DNA from: Bolinopsis microptera
Lineage: Eukaryota; Ctenophora; Tentaculata; Lobata; Bolinopsidae
Direction of reading: 5' to 3'
Assembly: GCF_026151205.1 (NCBI RefSeq)
Contig: NC_087082.1
Span: forward strand, 11,541,997 to 11,605,996
Length of the DNA: 64,000 nucleotides
Below are positions 1-33,890 of the stretch, one piece after another (the first letter of the stretch is position 1; each line of letters opens with the position of its first letter). A program made the position numbers and the translations under genes. The notes under the pieces were generated by a model that saw only the letters and a list, made by a program, of their open reading frames with translations, was not told the DNA's origin and ran no database searches.

Positions 1-1217
1 AGTAGGTTTTCCATACATACATAACATGTATACATAACATACATACCATGTATACACTATACATAACATACATAGCATAACATGTATACGTTACATGTAA
101 ATAACATACATGGCCATTCTAAGTCCTCGCAGTGTACATCAAATGTATAATAATTAGGTTAAATGAACGTATTATTTTGATTTGGAAATGATTATTTTGT
201 TGTCTAGTAGTAGTAGTTGACTGTATGACAAACATTACTGTGTCGACATTTAGAGACGTCTTGTAAATGGGAGGTGTGGGTCTTGTTTAACACGTACTGA
301 CGTACATATGTTGTGAAACACATAACGTCATTACATATTCATATGATCCTGGAGCTTAGCCAGACTTTTAAAAAGAGTTGTCTGGACAGCAAAGAGACTA
401 AATAAACTCCGGTAGTTTTTAAGTCTTTAGTTGAAGCGCAGGAACGAGACAAAAGTTCAGGAATAAAACGAAATTGTATCTAAAACATTTAGAGAAAATT
501 CAAAGTTTATTGAACCTAACTTGCCGCTCAATTTCCGGATCCATGATGGTTAAGTTTCACTGGATATTCAGCGATGACTTTCTTACAATAAGACAGGTTT
601 TGAGCTTTTTGGGATTGTGTTGGGATTTACGAAACGAATATTCGCTGTGTAGTGATGCGGGCCTTTCTGGAATATATTAGCAGATAATTTTATAACTCAA
701 GAAACGTCTCGGCTCTACGGAAAATTAATTAATTTCGAGGATTTTATAATAATCAGTGAATTAATTTAATCTTAGAACTAAACATCTCGATTCTGCAGAA
801 AATTCATTTATCTCGCGGATGTTATAATAATCAATGACTTAATTAATAATTTAAACCACGGCAGTTCTGTACAGCAATGAGAACAGGATTCTCGAATATA
901 TTCTACGCCGCGCCTCTCAACTTCAGTAATCAGTATTCTTTAATTTCTGAAGTTTGTCCATGAATTTCAAAGAGTTGAAAAGCGATATTTCTCAATGTTT
1001 TTGCATACCAACTCACGCGCACGATATGGCTCATTTTTAAGCGTATCTTCTATGAATTCGTAAGCAGACCATTTAAATAAATGATATATTTTATTGATTG
1101 ACGTAGGTTCTATAAAGGTATTAAAGTTCAAGCTCTTAATACGGTAAATGAATTTACTCGGTAATCAGATGGTAAAGAGTCATCCCAAATTTTTTCGCGA
1201 TAAAGCAGCATATTTGG
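1..1217. other. AT-rich non-coding stretch
   Basis: No coding exon recognised. Bases 1-110 are a degenerate run of short repeats built on acataacatgtatac-like words. The rest is AT-rich sequence with short, unsupported open frames. It may be an upstream intron or 5' flank of the RNF19-like gene. Confidence 0.5.
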
Positions 1218-1578
1218 GAATAGATTTACACGACGTGGAGAGGCGGTTAAGTTTCATTTAAGTTCTTTAGAAAAGTCTGAATTCTGCAGATATGACACAT
1301 TATATTCTATGAGTATACCGCTGCTACTGCATTGATCAAAATTCTTGCTTTGACCAACTTATTACAATTTACAGAGAGTTTTTTTGACCTTTAAGGAGAA
1401 TGGATTTACACGACGTGGGGAGGCGGTTAAGCTTCATTTAAGTTCTTTAGAAAAGTCTGAATTCTGCAGATATGACATATTATATTCTATGAGTTTACTG
1501 CTGCTACTGCATTGATACAACTTCTTGCTTTGACCAACTATATATTATTACAATTTACAGAGAGTTTTTTCGACCTTT
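1218..1578. repeat. 180-bp tandem duplication, two copies
   Basis: Two adjacent copies with a period of 180 bp start at 1218 and 1398. Both contain gatttacacgacgtgg, then gaggcggttaag, aaaagtctgaattctgcag and a closing agagagtttttt stretch. Copies differ by scattered substitutions and a few-base insertion near 1540. Confidence 0.9.
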
Positions 1579-1922
1579 AATGAAAAAAAGTTATTTTTCT
1601 AAAGATTTTAAATGTTTCTTGAAATATTCCGTGAGCAGTCCACTATTTTTCCACACATTTTGAAGCGTTTTATAGAAATTCACACACAACGCCTACACAC
1701 AGTTACAGTCTCCTTCGACATTAGATAATGCACGTAATAATATATCACAGTCGTACCTATTGAACTTCACAATACAACCATACATTTGTAAGTACATTGT
1801 ACAAACATGTAAGTAGAAAATTTTTCTGCAGAAATATTTCGTATAAAAATTTGTGTCGAAATGTAGGTAGAACTTTACACCTAGAAAATACATAAATCCA
1901 ATAACATGATGGTAGTTATGGA
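1579..1922. other. Non-coding, nothing recognised
   Basis: AT-rich sequence without recognisable coding content; it ends with the left target-site duplication (1915-1922) of the adjacent MITE. Confidence 0.5.
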
Positions 1923-2693
1923 GGGGGTGATGCAACGTCAATTAATGTCAGTATTCCATAAAAACCCCAAACTGACATTGACATTAATTGACATTAATTG
2001 ACATTAATTGACATTAACTTGTCTTGAAATTTGAGATTATCATTATTCGATAAATATTCAAGATATTCACGTCTATGTAAGTTAGACCGGTTCAAAAAAA
2101 CAAAATGTCCTTGAATAATTATGAGTATGTTCTTATCTGTTGATCCTTAGGTTCAAAGACCACCAAAAAAAATTTCAGCTTCCAACTTTTCCATCTTCGG
2201 TCCCCACCGGCCACGCCCATATTTTATTGGTTTCTTATACAGGTAAAATATCTAGAATCGGCTTTATTAGTATGAAGGAGTTATGTTAGCTGTTTAAGAT
2301 TCGTTATTCAAATATAAATGTCATGAAGGCATTTCGTTTAATGTGGGTTTTAAGTTCTGATGATGTTGAGAACCACGCCCTTGGATGGCCACGCCCATTT
2401 AAGAAAATTAAATTTCGGAAAACCGTATTATTTTAGTTTTATTGTTTAATGATCTGAATTTTTTCACATTTCACATTTCCATATGTGATAGTAGTGAATA
2501 AATTGATGATATAAACGTTCTAAAGTGCTAAAAATATGGTAGAACTACATAATCTCTGGTCGAAAAATATCGTGTCAATTAATGTCAGTATTCCAAAATT
2601 TTGCAAAACTGACATTGACATTAATTGACATTAATTGACATTAATTGACATTAATTGACATTAATTGACATTAATTGACGTTGCATCACCCCC
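1923..2693. mobile_element. Non-autonomous DNA transposon (MITE) with 8-bp TSD
   Basis: The element starts GGGGGTGATGCAACGTCAAT and ends with the inverted complement (ATTGACGTTGCATCACCCCC), so the terminal inverted repeats are at least 20 bp. Direct repeats GTTATGGA flank it at 1915-1922 and 2694-2701, an 8-bp target-site duplication. Just inside each end are runs of the 12-bp word ACATTAATTGAC (about 3 copies on the left, about 6-7 on the right), plus a shared tgtcagtattcca block. There is no transposase frame, so it is non-autonomous. An 8-bp TSD is typical of hAT (also P and Merlin) transposons; the family is not otherwise assigned. It lies about 180 bp upstream of the first recognised RNF19-like exon. 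Confidence 0.88.
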
Positions 2694-2875
2694 GTTATGG
2701 AAACTTTGTAGTTCATGAATCGCCTGGCACATCGTATTCGCTCTGACAATGTTCATTACTATTAATTTTTTACCTAGGTTTCTAAATTTAACAGATACAA
2801 TCACCAATCTTATTTCAACTATCCCAGCCTTATGTTATATAGCCTTCTCAATTCTCATCCTATTCCTCATTTCAG

Positions 2876-25118
<22,243 letters not shown>

Positions 25119-25335
25119 GCTGGTTCACAACAATGTCTCAGTTATTACCGAGTCATATTATAAAGGACAATGCTGACAAGTTTTACTTTTTGCTGATAAT
25201 TGGCTATTTGACGTTGTCGTGGTGTCAGTGAGGTTAACTTCCATTAATTTCGTCTGAGCTAGGGTACCGAGGTTACGTCAGAGAGATACTATCTAGCTTT
25301 TTAAGATAGAGACACATATTTCGTGTAGGGTTTAA

Positions 25336-25341
25336 AATAAA
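25336..25341 (+). terminator. Candidate polyadenylation signal of the RNF19-like gene
   Basis: AATAAA 218 bp downstream of the stop codon, in AT-rich sequence. Cleavage has not been shown. Confidence 0.5.
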
Positions 25342-28300
25342 ACTGTAAAAAATTGTGTACGCAAATGTTTTTAATTTAAAGTGATGTGTTTATCAGCGGA
25401 ACAAGTGATTGTTGATTTGTCACACAATAAATTGGTATAGTCAAGTGACGTATCCAAGAATGTGATCGTATCTTCTTTGTCGCCTTTAAGAATGTTCTAG
25501 ATCATGATAAATGTTGCTCGTTGCTTAGATATTTCTGCTGAACTTTTCCCGCTGATTTTTATTCTCAGTTCTTTTACAGTTCTGTAACTGTTTTAGTCGA
25601 ATTTACTTTCAAATAATTTTTTGTTGAAAATTGTGCTGATTCGAAATGGTAATTGAATGGATGATTTTAAGATCTGTTCAACTGTTTTGTAGTTTACTAT
25701 ACAAAAATCATGCGATTTTGCGATTTCAGGTCACTTTAAAGACCGATATTTTAATTTTGTGTATGCAATGAAACCGATCATAAGAGCCGGGAAGGTATTT
25801 CAGTCGCTACTCAGGAGAATTTTTATGGATTCATGGGTTTTAAACATCATCCAATTTCACTCACCATGCTTTTAACAGATAGAAGTTGACCTAGTGAACA
25901 ATGAGTTAAGAAACAAATAGAGACATTCCCCAATCATTGGGAGGGAGACAGGATCGTGGCGACTATTTGTGCAACATCCTCATTCCTCAAGCTGATTGGC
26001 TGGAAATAAATATGTCTCGTGGCAATTATTTATCCGAGATCAACATAATCTGTTGTGATGATATGAAGTGGTTTTGCTTGGTTTGTTGAAATGAATTCAT
26101 TAAAATGCAGTGTGCCAATTTATATGGATTTTAAAAACCAGATTGTGACACTTAACTATTTTGATCCAGAAAGTCTTGTGGATTTTTTTTTCAAAAGTGA
26201 AAAAGCGACTTAGTAATAATTATGCGTAAAACTTGCCAGAATCTTTCTCTCTTGACCAAATCATCATCTTGAATGGTGATTAGTAGAGTCGGTTTTGTTA
26301 TGTTTTTTACGTTTGCGTATGAGAATAAGGTATTAAATTATAGATATTTGTTTTTCTCTTTGTGGTCCCTGTAAAAATAAAGAAAGGTTTAAATTCAGTT
26401 AGTTAGTTAGTTAATTTAGTTAATTGCTTTTAAAACACTTATGTGAACTTTTTTTCTTGTTTGGTTTGAATTCATAGGTTGACGCAAAGTCTTGATAACA
26501 TTGAGTCGTTGATTCGTGAAAATTGATGATTGTGAGAAAGAGGAACATAAATTACGTTATGATCAGCTGTTTTAACTTTTATTTAGAAAATGAATAGAGC
26601 TTAGTTTAACTTTGTCATGTTAAGACACTATTTCTATTAACGTAAAATTATTTTCGGCTCACGCTCATCAGAGCTATAAGTTAAAGTTTACCATAAGAGT
26701 TAGATTGTGTTTACTAGTTTGTAGCTTTGATCGTTGATAAAGGTTAAATGGGATAAGGATTGTTTATAAATTGCGCATGGCTTTGAGAGCGATTTTTGAA
26801 TTTATTGAATTTGAACAATTTGTTGTCATTTGAAAATAAATATAAATTATACGTTATAGTTACAATAAAAGCATTGACTAGATAATAGTTTAATTTGTTA
26901 CCTCTCCAAAGTCAAATTATGAATTACTAGAGCTGTAGGAAGTATTATATTAATGACTCACAATTAAAAGAATCGCTCTATATTGAACAATTACTGATGA
27001 TTAAAGCACAATAAATATGGTAGACCTTCGATTTACCGGGTTTCGATTTACCGAACGTTTCGACCTAAACTATCCTTTTCGAAGGTTAAACTTAAATAAA
27101 ATGGTAAATTTTGCGTGAAAATTAGACTGACGAAACTTAGTAAACGAAGTGGTATCTCTCATTTTAATTCTTATGATTTCATAACCTAGAAGATTTGCCC
27201 CACGAGAGGATAGCAGTAGCATATAAATGCTTTGCTACCTCTGGGGTTGGCAGCCCTTAGGCTTAAAGAAGAGGTTACCAGGGATGCCATTGATATAGTG
27301 GCGAGAGAAAAGAGAGTCATAGTGGAGCCCGTGTAAATAGGAAAAATAAAAACCAAAAGAGGAAAGGTAATCACTCGGACTCCTGGTGCGTGTTGCGAAA
27401 TTGACTATGGTAGGGATGAGGAATATGTTAATTATTGTCGATAATCATGTCGTTAGGGATAGGAAATAATACTATCTCTGATATCAGTTGTGCTATGGCC
27501 CGGCACTGTCCCAGTCAGTTAGATACGGCATCTTCTTTTTGTTCACACATAGGTCATGCCCTAAACCAATCTTTGACATACGTTGCATGCCACTTTTCGC
27601 GCGCCGCCGATATTGGGATACGAAACATGTATCAAACCAATCTACGTGTGGTATGGAGAATGGAGATATTGGTGTTATTTTGGTATGTTTAGGGCCATTA
27701 CTTTACCTTTCCTGGTGAAGTCTGTTAACTTTGTCGGTGACCCGGACACCGACCCCAACCACAATAAAAATGTCTGTTAATTATTAAGTTACCGTATTAT
27801 AATTACTGTTAAACACTTCTTAAAGATAATATGGTATTGAAGGTAGCAGTAGGATCATTCCAGTCATTCTTCTACATTGGTGTAATACCTATAGAAATAA
27901 TAACTTACAATAATATTCCATATAATATCTTGGTCATGGTGATCATGATAAACGTGCAGAGCTAAGAAGTAAACACGAAGCTCTAACAATGAAGACGGAA
28001 TGCTCGATTGTATCGGTTTGTTTACATCCAAATAAGGAGACAACTTTGCCTGGTAGGTTGAAACATGTCTGTGAGTAGATGCCTGCCCGCAGCTGCATCA
28101 CATCAATACGAAACTCGGAATACAGTCACCTGATGCCAACCTGTTTACCGTGCATATACATAGCAAGGAGATTCAGAGGAAAACATTATTTCCGAGCAAC
28201 CATTACCCGGTTACTAATTGATTTTTCACTCGTGGGACGTTAACTCGTATGTTCAGCACAGTCCCTACGTAACAATGTTTACTTGCTTTTCTAACTTTAT

Positions 28301-29181
28301 CTAAGTTGATTGTTTTACATAATTGCGCGCATCGAGATTCGAGGGTTCACAATTTGGGGTCGCGGTGTACGACGCGGACGCAATTTATTCTCGAAACTTG
28401 TGCAGATATTAACTATGAAATATATCATTAAGTTCATCGTATTTAAACAAAAATCGTTAGCATATTATACATGGTTTTAGCCAGTTCGAAGATTTTAAAA
28501 AGCTAACACTTTAGCCTATCACGATTTTTTTTCGACCAAATGATTGCTAATAATATATGGTATCACTTAAGTTAACTGTCACAATGTTTAAAGTGCACAG
28601 TGCACACAATTGTCAATTAATAGGTGAAATCTATGGTACCTACGTTATAAAATTTTATCATATTTATATTGTATGGTTAAACAAATTTAGGTGTGCTTAT
28701 TGTCACCTTTATTAAACAACAATTCATTTTCATGTAATAGGTATAAAAGAGCAATAAATCAGTCAAGTCAAGTTAAATCACTGCTAAAAATTAATCGAAT
28801 AAGGTTTGCTTCACGGCCAGTTATCTATTCTGTAGTGATTTGCATTGAAAGGGTCATAATATTAACACGTGATGATGCTAGCTGCGTTCTGTAGTATTGA
28901 TATTAATTAAACAGAAATTTAAGTTAGTCTGTCATCTGTGATAGTACAGCTGATGCTTTAACAACATTCCTCCATTGTTACAACATGACTCTTTTCTCTT
29001 CGAGTGATACTTGATAGCCTTGAAACATGCATTCCAAGGCTATCATTCGGTTCCCTTATTCCTCAATTGGAATATGTGACGAATTTCTGTCAGATGATAT
29101 ATTATTGTGATAACGTTAAAGCAGTTGACTGATTTGAATAATTTCTGTAACTTGAATATGCTCATGTCTAGCGACTATTAT
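25342..29181. other. Intergenic region between RNF19-like and ZP-domain genes
   Basis: No gene was recognised. A short dispersed repeat (about 27195-27260) shares gcc(c)cacgaga-ggatagca, atgctttg and cctacctctgggg-like words with the retroposed fragment at 47838-48013. A perfect 11-bp hairpin (tgatagccttg/caaggctatca) lies at 29012-29045. Small frames elsewhere have no recognisable domain. Confidence 0.6.
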
Positions 29182-29246
29182 ATGATCATGAAGATAAAGA
29201 TAATCCTCTTTACGACGCTATTGTGGTTATCCATACAACATACAAG
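29182..29246 (+). CDS. ZP-protein exon 1: signal peptide (tentative)
   Basis: The ATG at 29182 opens MIMKIKIILFTTLLWLSI, a basic n-region followed by a hydrophobic core. The donor acaag|gttaat leaves two bases (phase 2), which fit the next proposed exon. An in-frame upstream ATG (29158) is possible. The start is chosen for signal-peptide shape; boundary confidence is modest. Confidence 0.45.
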
Positions 29247-32200
29247 GTTAATATACAAAATTGTAATATATTTTTATATCACAACCTTATCAGAATTAAC
29301 ACAGAATACATAATATGTACACAAATTAAGTTGGAGTCCCATATGTCTCTAATTGAACTGCGGGTGCTAAGTAGTGAAACACGACAATTTATCGAGCTTA
29401 TTATTTCAGGTGAAATTATAGGAGAGGTAGATGGTGAAATAACACCTGTTTCCGTGTCTATGACTGCAGCGTATGGCTCAGGTTATGTGGCAAGTAAAGC
29501 TATAGACAGGAATACAGATACTAGAACTTACTCCAATGGATATGACACCTGGTTTAAAGCTAAGTTAGGCCGGCAGTATTGTGTAGAGGAAGTACGTCAT
29601 TGGTATGGTGGTACTGTTCAAACACACACATGCTCGAGGGACGCGTGTACCTGCAGTGGTAATGATGCTTACTGCTCCTGGTGGCCCGTGTCAGTGTACT
29701 CTGAGGATGGAACAGTCCCGGACAATGCTGCTTCTGATTGCATGATAGGAGACACTGTTAAATTTGATGGGAGTGTTACAGGGTATATTCAAATACTGGT
29801 ACTAGTTATCATTGGGAGAGGTAGGAGTCTATATCACTGACTTATTATTATGGTATTTTCTACAGTCTGCTGAAATTTACACAGAAGCTTTTATTTTTAA
29901 AGAATACCATTATGGAACACTATATATTAATTCATAAGTTAATCATTGGCCTACTTTGTATTACAAATAATCCATGCGATGTTATTATTACAGTATTAAT
30001 TATTGTAAAGCTGTAAACTTCGAGTTTCGAATTTAGTGAAAAATGAAAATAAAGCTTTCGTTTTTTTCAATCTCCCAATTAGAATTCATTTGCAAATCAT
30101 CAGTAAGTAATTACACAGTACTGAGTACTATTGCTCACTTTTGATAAGAATTCTAATGATTTCTTTCCAGCACTTGATTGTAGCACGCCCATCATTGAAA
30201 AAGGCACAATAACCCCGGATTCGGAAATTTACTCGGGCGCCACATTCAACGTGTCATGCGACAACGGGTTCGTGATCTCTGGATCGTCAACAATCACCTG
30301 TACGAACAGCGAGCTTTCCGTATCTCCAACTTGTGTACCAGGTAAATTTCTACCAAACGTATCATGACTTTTAAAGATAGAATGATTGCTCAGTAAAAGC
30401 AAAAGTTGTAAATGGGATCGGAAGTGTTATTAGGATCCCCTAAAACTCTAATCATAAAACTCTAATCATAACAACTATTAATTTGATATCGTCATTAGAA
30501 ATTAATTTGTACCTTCTCCCTGTTATTATTTAATATTTAAAATTTGTTGTGTCTAGTGGCCACAGTGACATGTGACGAGAAAGAAATGAAGTTGACCCTT
30601 GCAGAGAAAAGCAGTTTTGATACTATTCGACTTAACGAAAAAGGTATTTTATTTGTTAATTTGTAAATAAAAATTATTAATTTTCCGTACATTGCGCTAT
30701 TTGAATGTTTAAATATATTCCTGTATATCTGAGAGAATTATTACACTGTAGCTCACGTTATCGACACTTCGTTGCAGATTGTGAATTTACGGGAGAAGTT
30801 CAAGAGATAAAAACGGATTTAGAGAAATGCGGAACAAAAACCTCTTTTAATAGCACCCACGTCATATATAAAAACCAGGTCAGATACATAATTAATATTG
30901 ATATTTTACTTTCATGTTTGTTGGTAATTATTTTCATATGTAATAATTTCATTGGGTTAAAAGACGGGTGTTACAAAAATAGTTTGATCCTTTAAGTAAA
31001 GTTTAAGCATGTTTCATTAAAGAATTTCTTAGTTATAGTAATTTGTGGTTTTATTATTCATTAATTTTTCAGATGACTGGCGTAACAAAGACAACTGATC
31101 ACACTAATGGTATTACTAGAGAAGGAGAATTCAAATTAGCATTTGAGTGTTCTTATAGTAGAACAGGTCAGATTATTAAGATTTTCACAGTTCTGAATAC
31201 TCTTTATTCTCTTTATTATGGTAGTAGGTAGATATACAGCTCGATATCTACTCATATCACCACTTAATGCGATGTGACAGTTCACATTTCTTGCACGAAC
31301 TGGACCAACACGTATAACTATAATTATATCGAGAAACCCCATATACAGACTAGAGATACATATCTCAATTATAATAACAATTCCACCCTCCTGCAGGAGC
31401 GACTGAGTATGCCTCTTGGCAGGTAAAAGGAACTACTGTTGTGCAAAGAGTGGATGGTGCTGGCTCACTTCGATTTGTCCTAAATCTCCATAAGAATGGA
31501 AATTTTACTGACATGGACAAAGTAGAAAACTTTCCCTTTGAACTGTCTCTAAATGAAGATATGTATATGCAGGTCTTGCACTAAACTTAAGCTTTTAATA
31601 TATTCTTAACCACGCGTTGGATGTTATTTTTATAATTTTTCATATGTTGAAAGATTATTATTTAGCTTAGGATATGCCATCAAATGGAACTTTACTGAAG
31701 GTGCTGCGTATGTAATTCAATTTTTATGATCGTTAAGCACGAAAGCAACTGTACTACTATGACTGCGACCAATGGTTTGATAAGGGCTATTATATTTATC
31801 AATCAAGTAAATAACTTGTTATAAAATAATGTATATTACCAGGTAACACTAGATTCACTGGACCCAGATCTTTCTCTAGGGGTGTTGAACGTGCAAGCCA
31901 GAAACAGTGAATCTGAGGACGAGGGAAATTTGTCGTACGACCTAGTCAAAGAAGGGTTAGTTGATCAATTATACTATTATCTTACTATAAATAAAGCGAG
32001 ACGATATATATTATATATGATAATTAAAACTATTTTAGTCTCTTGAGTCTTGGCACCACTTTAGGGTTAGACGGGTTCCTGCTATAAGTAGATATAATAG
32101 AAACTGATGGGGAGGTGAACCAAATTTGTTTTGACACCGACAGTGATACCTGGTTTTGATTTGTCAACGCTGAATGCTGATCTGTTAAACGTATCAGAAA

Positions 32201-33419
32201 TAATATTGTCACCTTCCCACAAGAGTCCATATCTTAAATCCTCCTCAAAGTTTGGAGTATTTAATTTATATACAAGAGTCATTCCAGTAAATATATATTT
32301 CATTTAATGCACTATTCAAACTCGCTCTATAAAGTGTTAAACTAATATCAGATATTAGTTTCAAAATATCACCTACAAGGAATAGGAAGCATCATCATAT
32401 CATATATTTATAATATAGTAAAACCCCGATTTACTGCGGAGTTTGACTTTGGGGAAAGGATGCATCCGCGATAAATCGGGGTCCACGGTAAATCGGTGTT
32501 ACGTTTCGGTAGTTTTACTTTTACATTATGCATGGTAAGACCTATTTTGGGATTTTAAAGTTATATAATTCACCTCAGTTGTATTAAGGACTCGACCTTC
32601 GACTTTATCGACACTGATGCCAACTCTCAGCCACTTTCCGACCCCAAAGTAAAAAGATTTACTTTTAAATCTTTTAGCTTTTTGGATTCCCACGCTGCAA
32701 TTTACGTCCATGCAGTTGTAAAAGTCTGCAGTGTCTCGAATAGCAGGTAATTTGTCGTAATATATGTTTTGGACTTCCTACAATAATATTGTATAGGTTG
32801 AGTGCATTATTTAGAAACTTTTTTAACATTCAAAAACTTTCTGTTAGAATTTGAATAATTAAATAATTAAATATAGTATAATATACTATATTATATTTAT
32901 AGTTCCTCGTCAATTATCCGATTAACATTTTATACTCCACCGCATCTTATCATTTTCTAATTCTTTCAGTTTTGGCTGCACAGATCTCTGCTCAAACCGC
33001 AAACGAAAGAGGTCCGTTGACGGAAAAAGTGAACTAAACGACGAACGGTTCCATGTCTATCAGGGACCAATGGTAGCTGGGTACACCATTGAAACCAAAG
33101 GTGAGATGGAAATTACAAACCCGATTCTTCGATTCCAGGCCAGCTGAATTCGCGAGCAAAATTTAACTAATTGTCAAAAATGTCTATATAATTCATAATC
33201 ATACCTGATCAGGGACTAGCCCTAACAGTAACTTTAAGCTCATGGCTGCGTGAGGGCAATATAATAACATTTACAATTTGCATCTGGTAGAATTTTGTGT
33301 TTCACGAAAGGATCCAAACATTAAATATAATTTTTTCAGTAGCAACGGGTTCTGGAGGTGATGTAAAACTGGGATCCGAAATTTTAACTGTGCTCTTCCT
33401 GCTGCACCTCCTCTTGTAA
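29182..33419 (+). CDS. Secreted/GPI-type surface protein: galactose-binding-like + Sushi + ZP domain (10 exons)
   Basis: Exons join in frame to roughly 490 residues. Order: a signal peptide; a fucolectin/discoidin-like galactose-binding domain with Cys-rich insertion; one Sushi (CCP) domain; a ZP domain spread over six exons; a polybasic furin-type site NRKRKRS; and a final exon ending in a short hydrophobic tail with no cytoplasmic residues. ZP domains polymerise extracellular filaments; the furin site and hydrophobic tail are the usual C-terminal maturation elements. Gly/Ser residues before the tail (ATGSGG) suggest a GPI anchor rather than a transmembrane helix. The first two exon boundaries are uncertain; the eight downstream ones are phase-consistent. 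The protein is probably displayed on or shed from an epithelial or gamete surface (inference). I do not recognise a specific orthologue. Confidence 0.85.
29372..29820 (+). CDS. ZP-protein exon 2: fucolectin/F5-8-like galactose-binding domain
   Basis: Frame ending with donor gagag|gtagga at 29820. The region carries ASKAIDRNTDTRTYS (the A-x-D-x-N-x-x-T pattern), WFKAKLGRQYCVEEVRHW (W-x-K-x-x-L and C-V-x-x-V strands) and a Cys-rich stretch CSRDACTCSGNDAYCSWW, typical of invertebrate fucolectin-like domains fused to Sushi or other modules. The acceptor at 29371 (ggtgctaag) is weak; an alternative is 29330. Confidence 0.65.
30171..30341 (+). CDS. ZP-protein exon 3: Sushi (CCP) domain
   Basis: Acceptor tctttccag at 30170 and donor ccag|gtaaat after 30341. 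It encodes LDCSTPIIEKGTI, then YSGATFNVSCDNGFVISG, TITCTN and SPTCVP. The four cysteines and the final short Cys-x-Pro make a complete CCP module with a phase 1-1 exon, the usual phase for shuffled Sushi modules. Confidence 0.92.
30557..30643 (+). CDS. ZP-protein exon 4: start of ZP domain
   Basis: Acceptor gtgtctag and donor aaaag|gtattt. It encodes VATVTCDEKEMKLTLAE and a further dozen residues. The Cys plus alternating hydrophobic residues resemble the first strand of a ZP-N module (C...M.l.l). Confidence 0.85.
30778..30878 (+). CDS. ZP-protein exon 5
   Basis: Acceptor cgttgcag and donor accag|gtcaga. It encodes a Cys near the start (DCEFTGE), then CGTKTSFNSTHVIYKNQ. The CGT...x...VIYKN pattern matches the second conserved Cys and following strand of ZP-N. 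Confidence 0.88.
31073..31166 (+). CDS. ZP-protein exon 6
   Basis: Acceptor tttttcag and donor aacag|gtcaga. Encodes 31 residues ending FKLAFECSYSRT, the conserved F.C.Y of ZP domains. Confidence 0.88.
31397..31572 (+). CDS. ZP-protein exon 7
   Basis: Acceptor ctcctgcag and donor atgcag|gtcttg. Encodes 58 residues, GATEYASWQVKGTTVVQ through LSLNEDMYMQ. This corresponds to the linker and the start of ZP-C, where a basic or 'vGe.ly..v' type strand is expected. Confidence 0.85.
31843..31955 (+). CDS. ZP-protein exon 8
   Basis: Acceptor attaccag and donor gaagg|gttagt. Encodes 37 residues with acidic stretch SESEDEGNLSYDLVKE. Lies within ZP-C; it has no cysteine, which is unusual for this part. 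Confidence 0.82.
31956..32969. other. ZP-gene intron 8 with unexplained minus-strand frames
   Basis: This 1-kb intron holds two minus-strand frames with protein-like composition (about 32100-32303 and 32583-32711). The second ends at a good donor sequence (actgag|gtgaat on the minus strand). A perfect 11-bp inverted repeat accccgattta/taaatcggggt lies at about 32421-32482, resembling termini of pogo/Tigger-type MITE fragments. Neither frame was assigned to a family. Confidence 0.45.
32970..33100 (+). CDS. ZP-protein exon 9: last ZP-C cysteines and furin site
   Basis: Acceptor ttctttcag and donor caaag|gtgaga. It encodes GCTDLCSNRKRKRSVDGK and continues 25 residues. The C...C pair followed immediately by a polybasic site is the typical end of a ZP-C domain with its furin cleavage site. 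Confidence 0.9.
33340..33419 (+). CDS. ZP-protein exon 10: hydrophobic C-terminus
   Basis: Acceptor attttttcag and stop TAA at 33417-33419. It encodes VATGSGGDVKLGSEIL and a closing run TVLFLLHLLL ending directly at the stop. A small-residue patch, a spacer and a short hydrophobic end with no charged tail fit a GPI-anchor signal. Confidence 0.88.
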
Positions 33420-33890
33420 AAACAAGAATAAGCTACCTCGCGGTTAGTTGTGAACTAACACTATAACTATGGACAGTTTATTTTAAACATTAGTATGACC
33501 TTTGATCAATATTATTTCTTTTTAGCTGATTAGTTTAATTATGAAGACACTCTGATTATTCGAATTTTTAAACTTTAGAACATTATGTTGCCATGAAACC
33601 CACGAAATCATTTCGCAAATTATGATATTTTAAATTGTTTGAAACACTCGATAGTTTCATGTAGATTGTAGTAGATTAAATATTTAATTGTATGTTATAC
33701 TGCATGCAAGATAGTATGTTTTTGGTTTGAATGTAGGGGCATATCGAATCGTTTTAATTAGCTGAAATGTCTCGTCACCTTGTGTTGGACATGAATGTTT
33801 GTTAATCTGATCACAGCTCAAATATTGTATTTCTAATAGTATTGTATGTCTAATATAGTATTTCTAATATTGTATTTCTAATATAGTATT
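33420..33890. other. 3' flank of the ZP gene
   Basis: AT-rich. The words tatttctaatatagta are repeated a few times at 33825-33885, just before the palindromic element. No gene was recognised. Confidence 0.5.
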
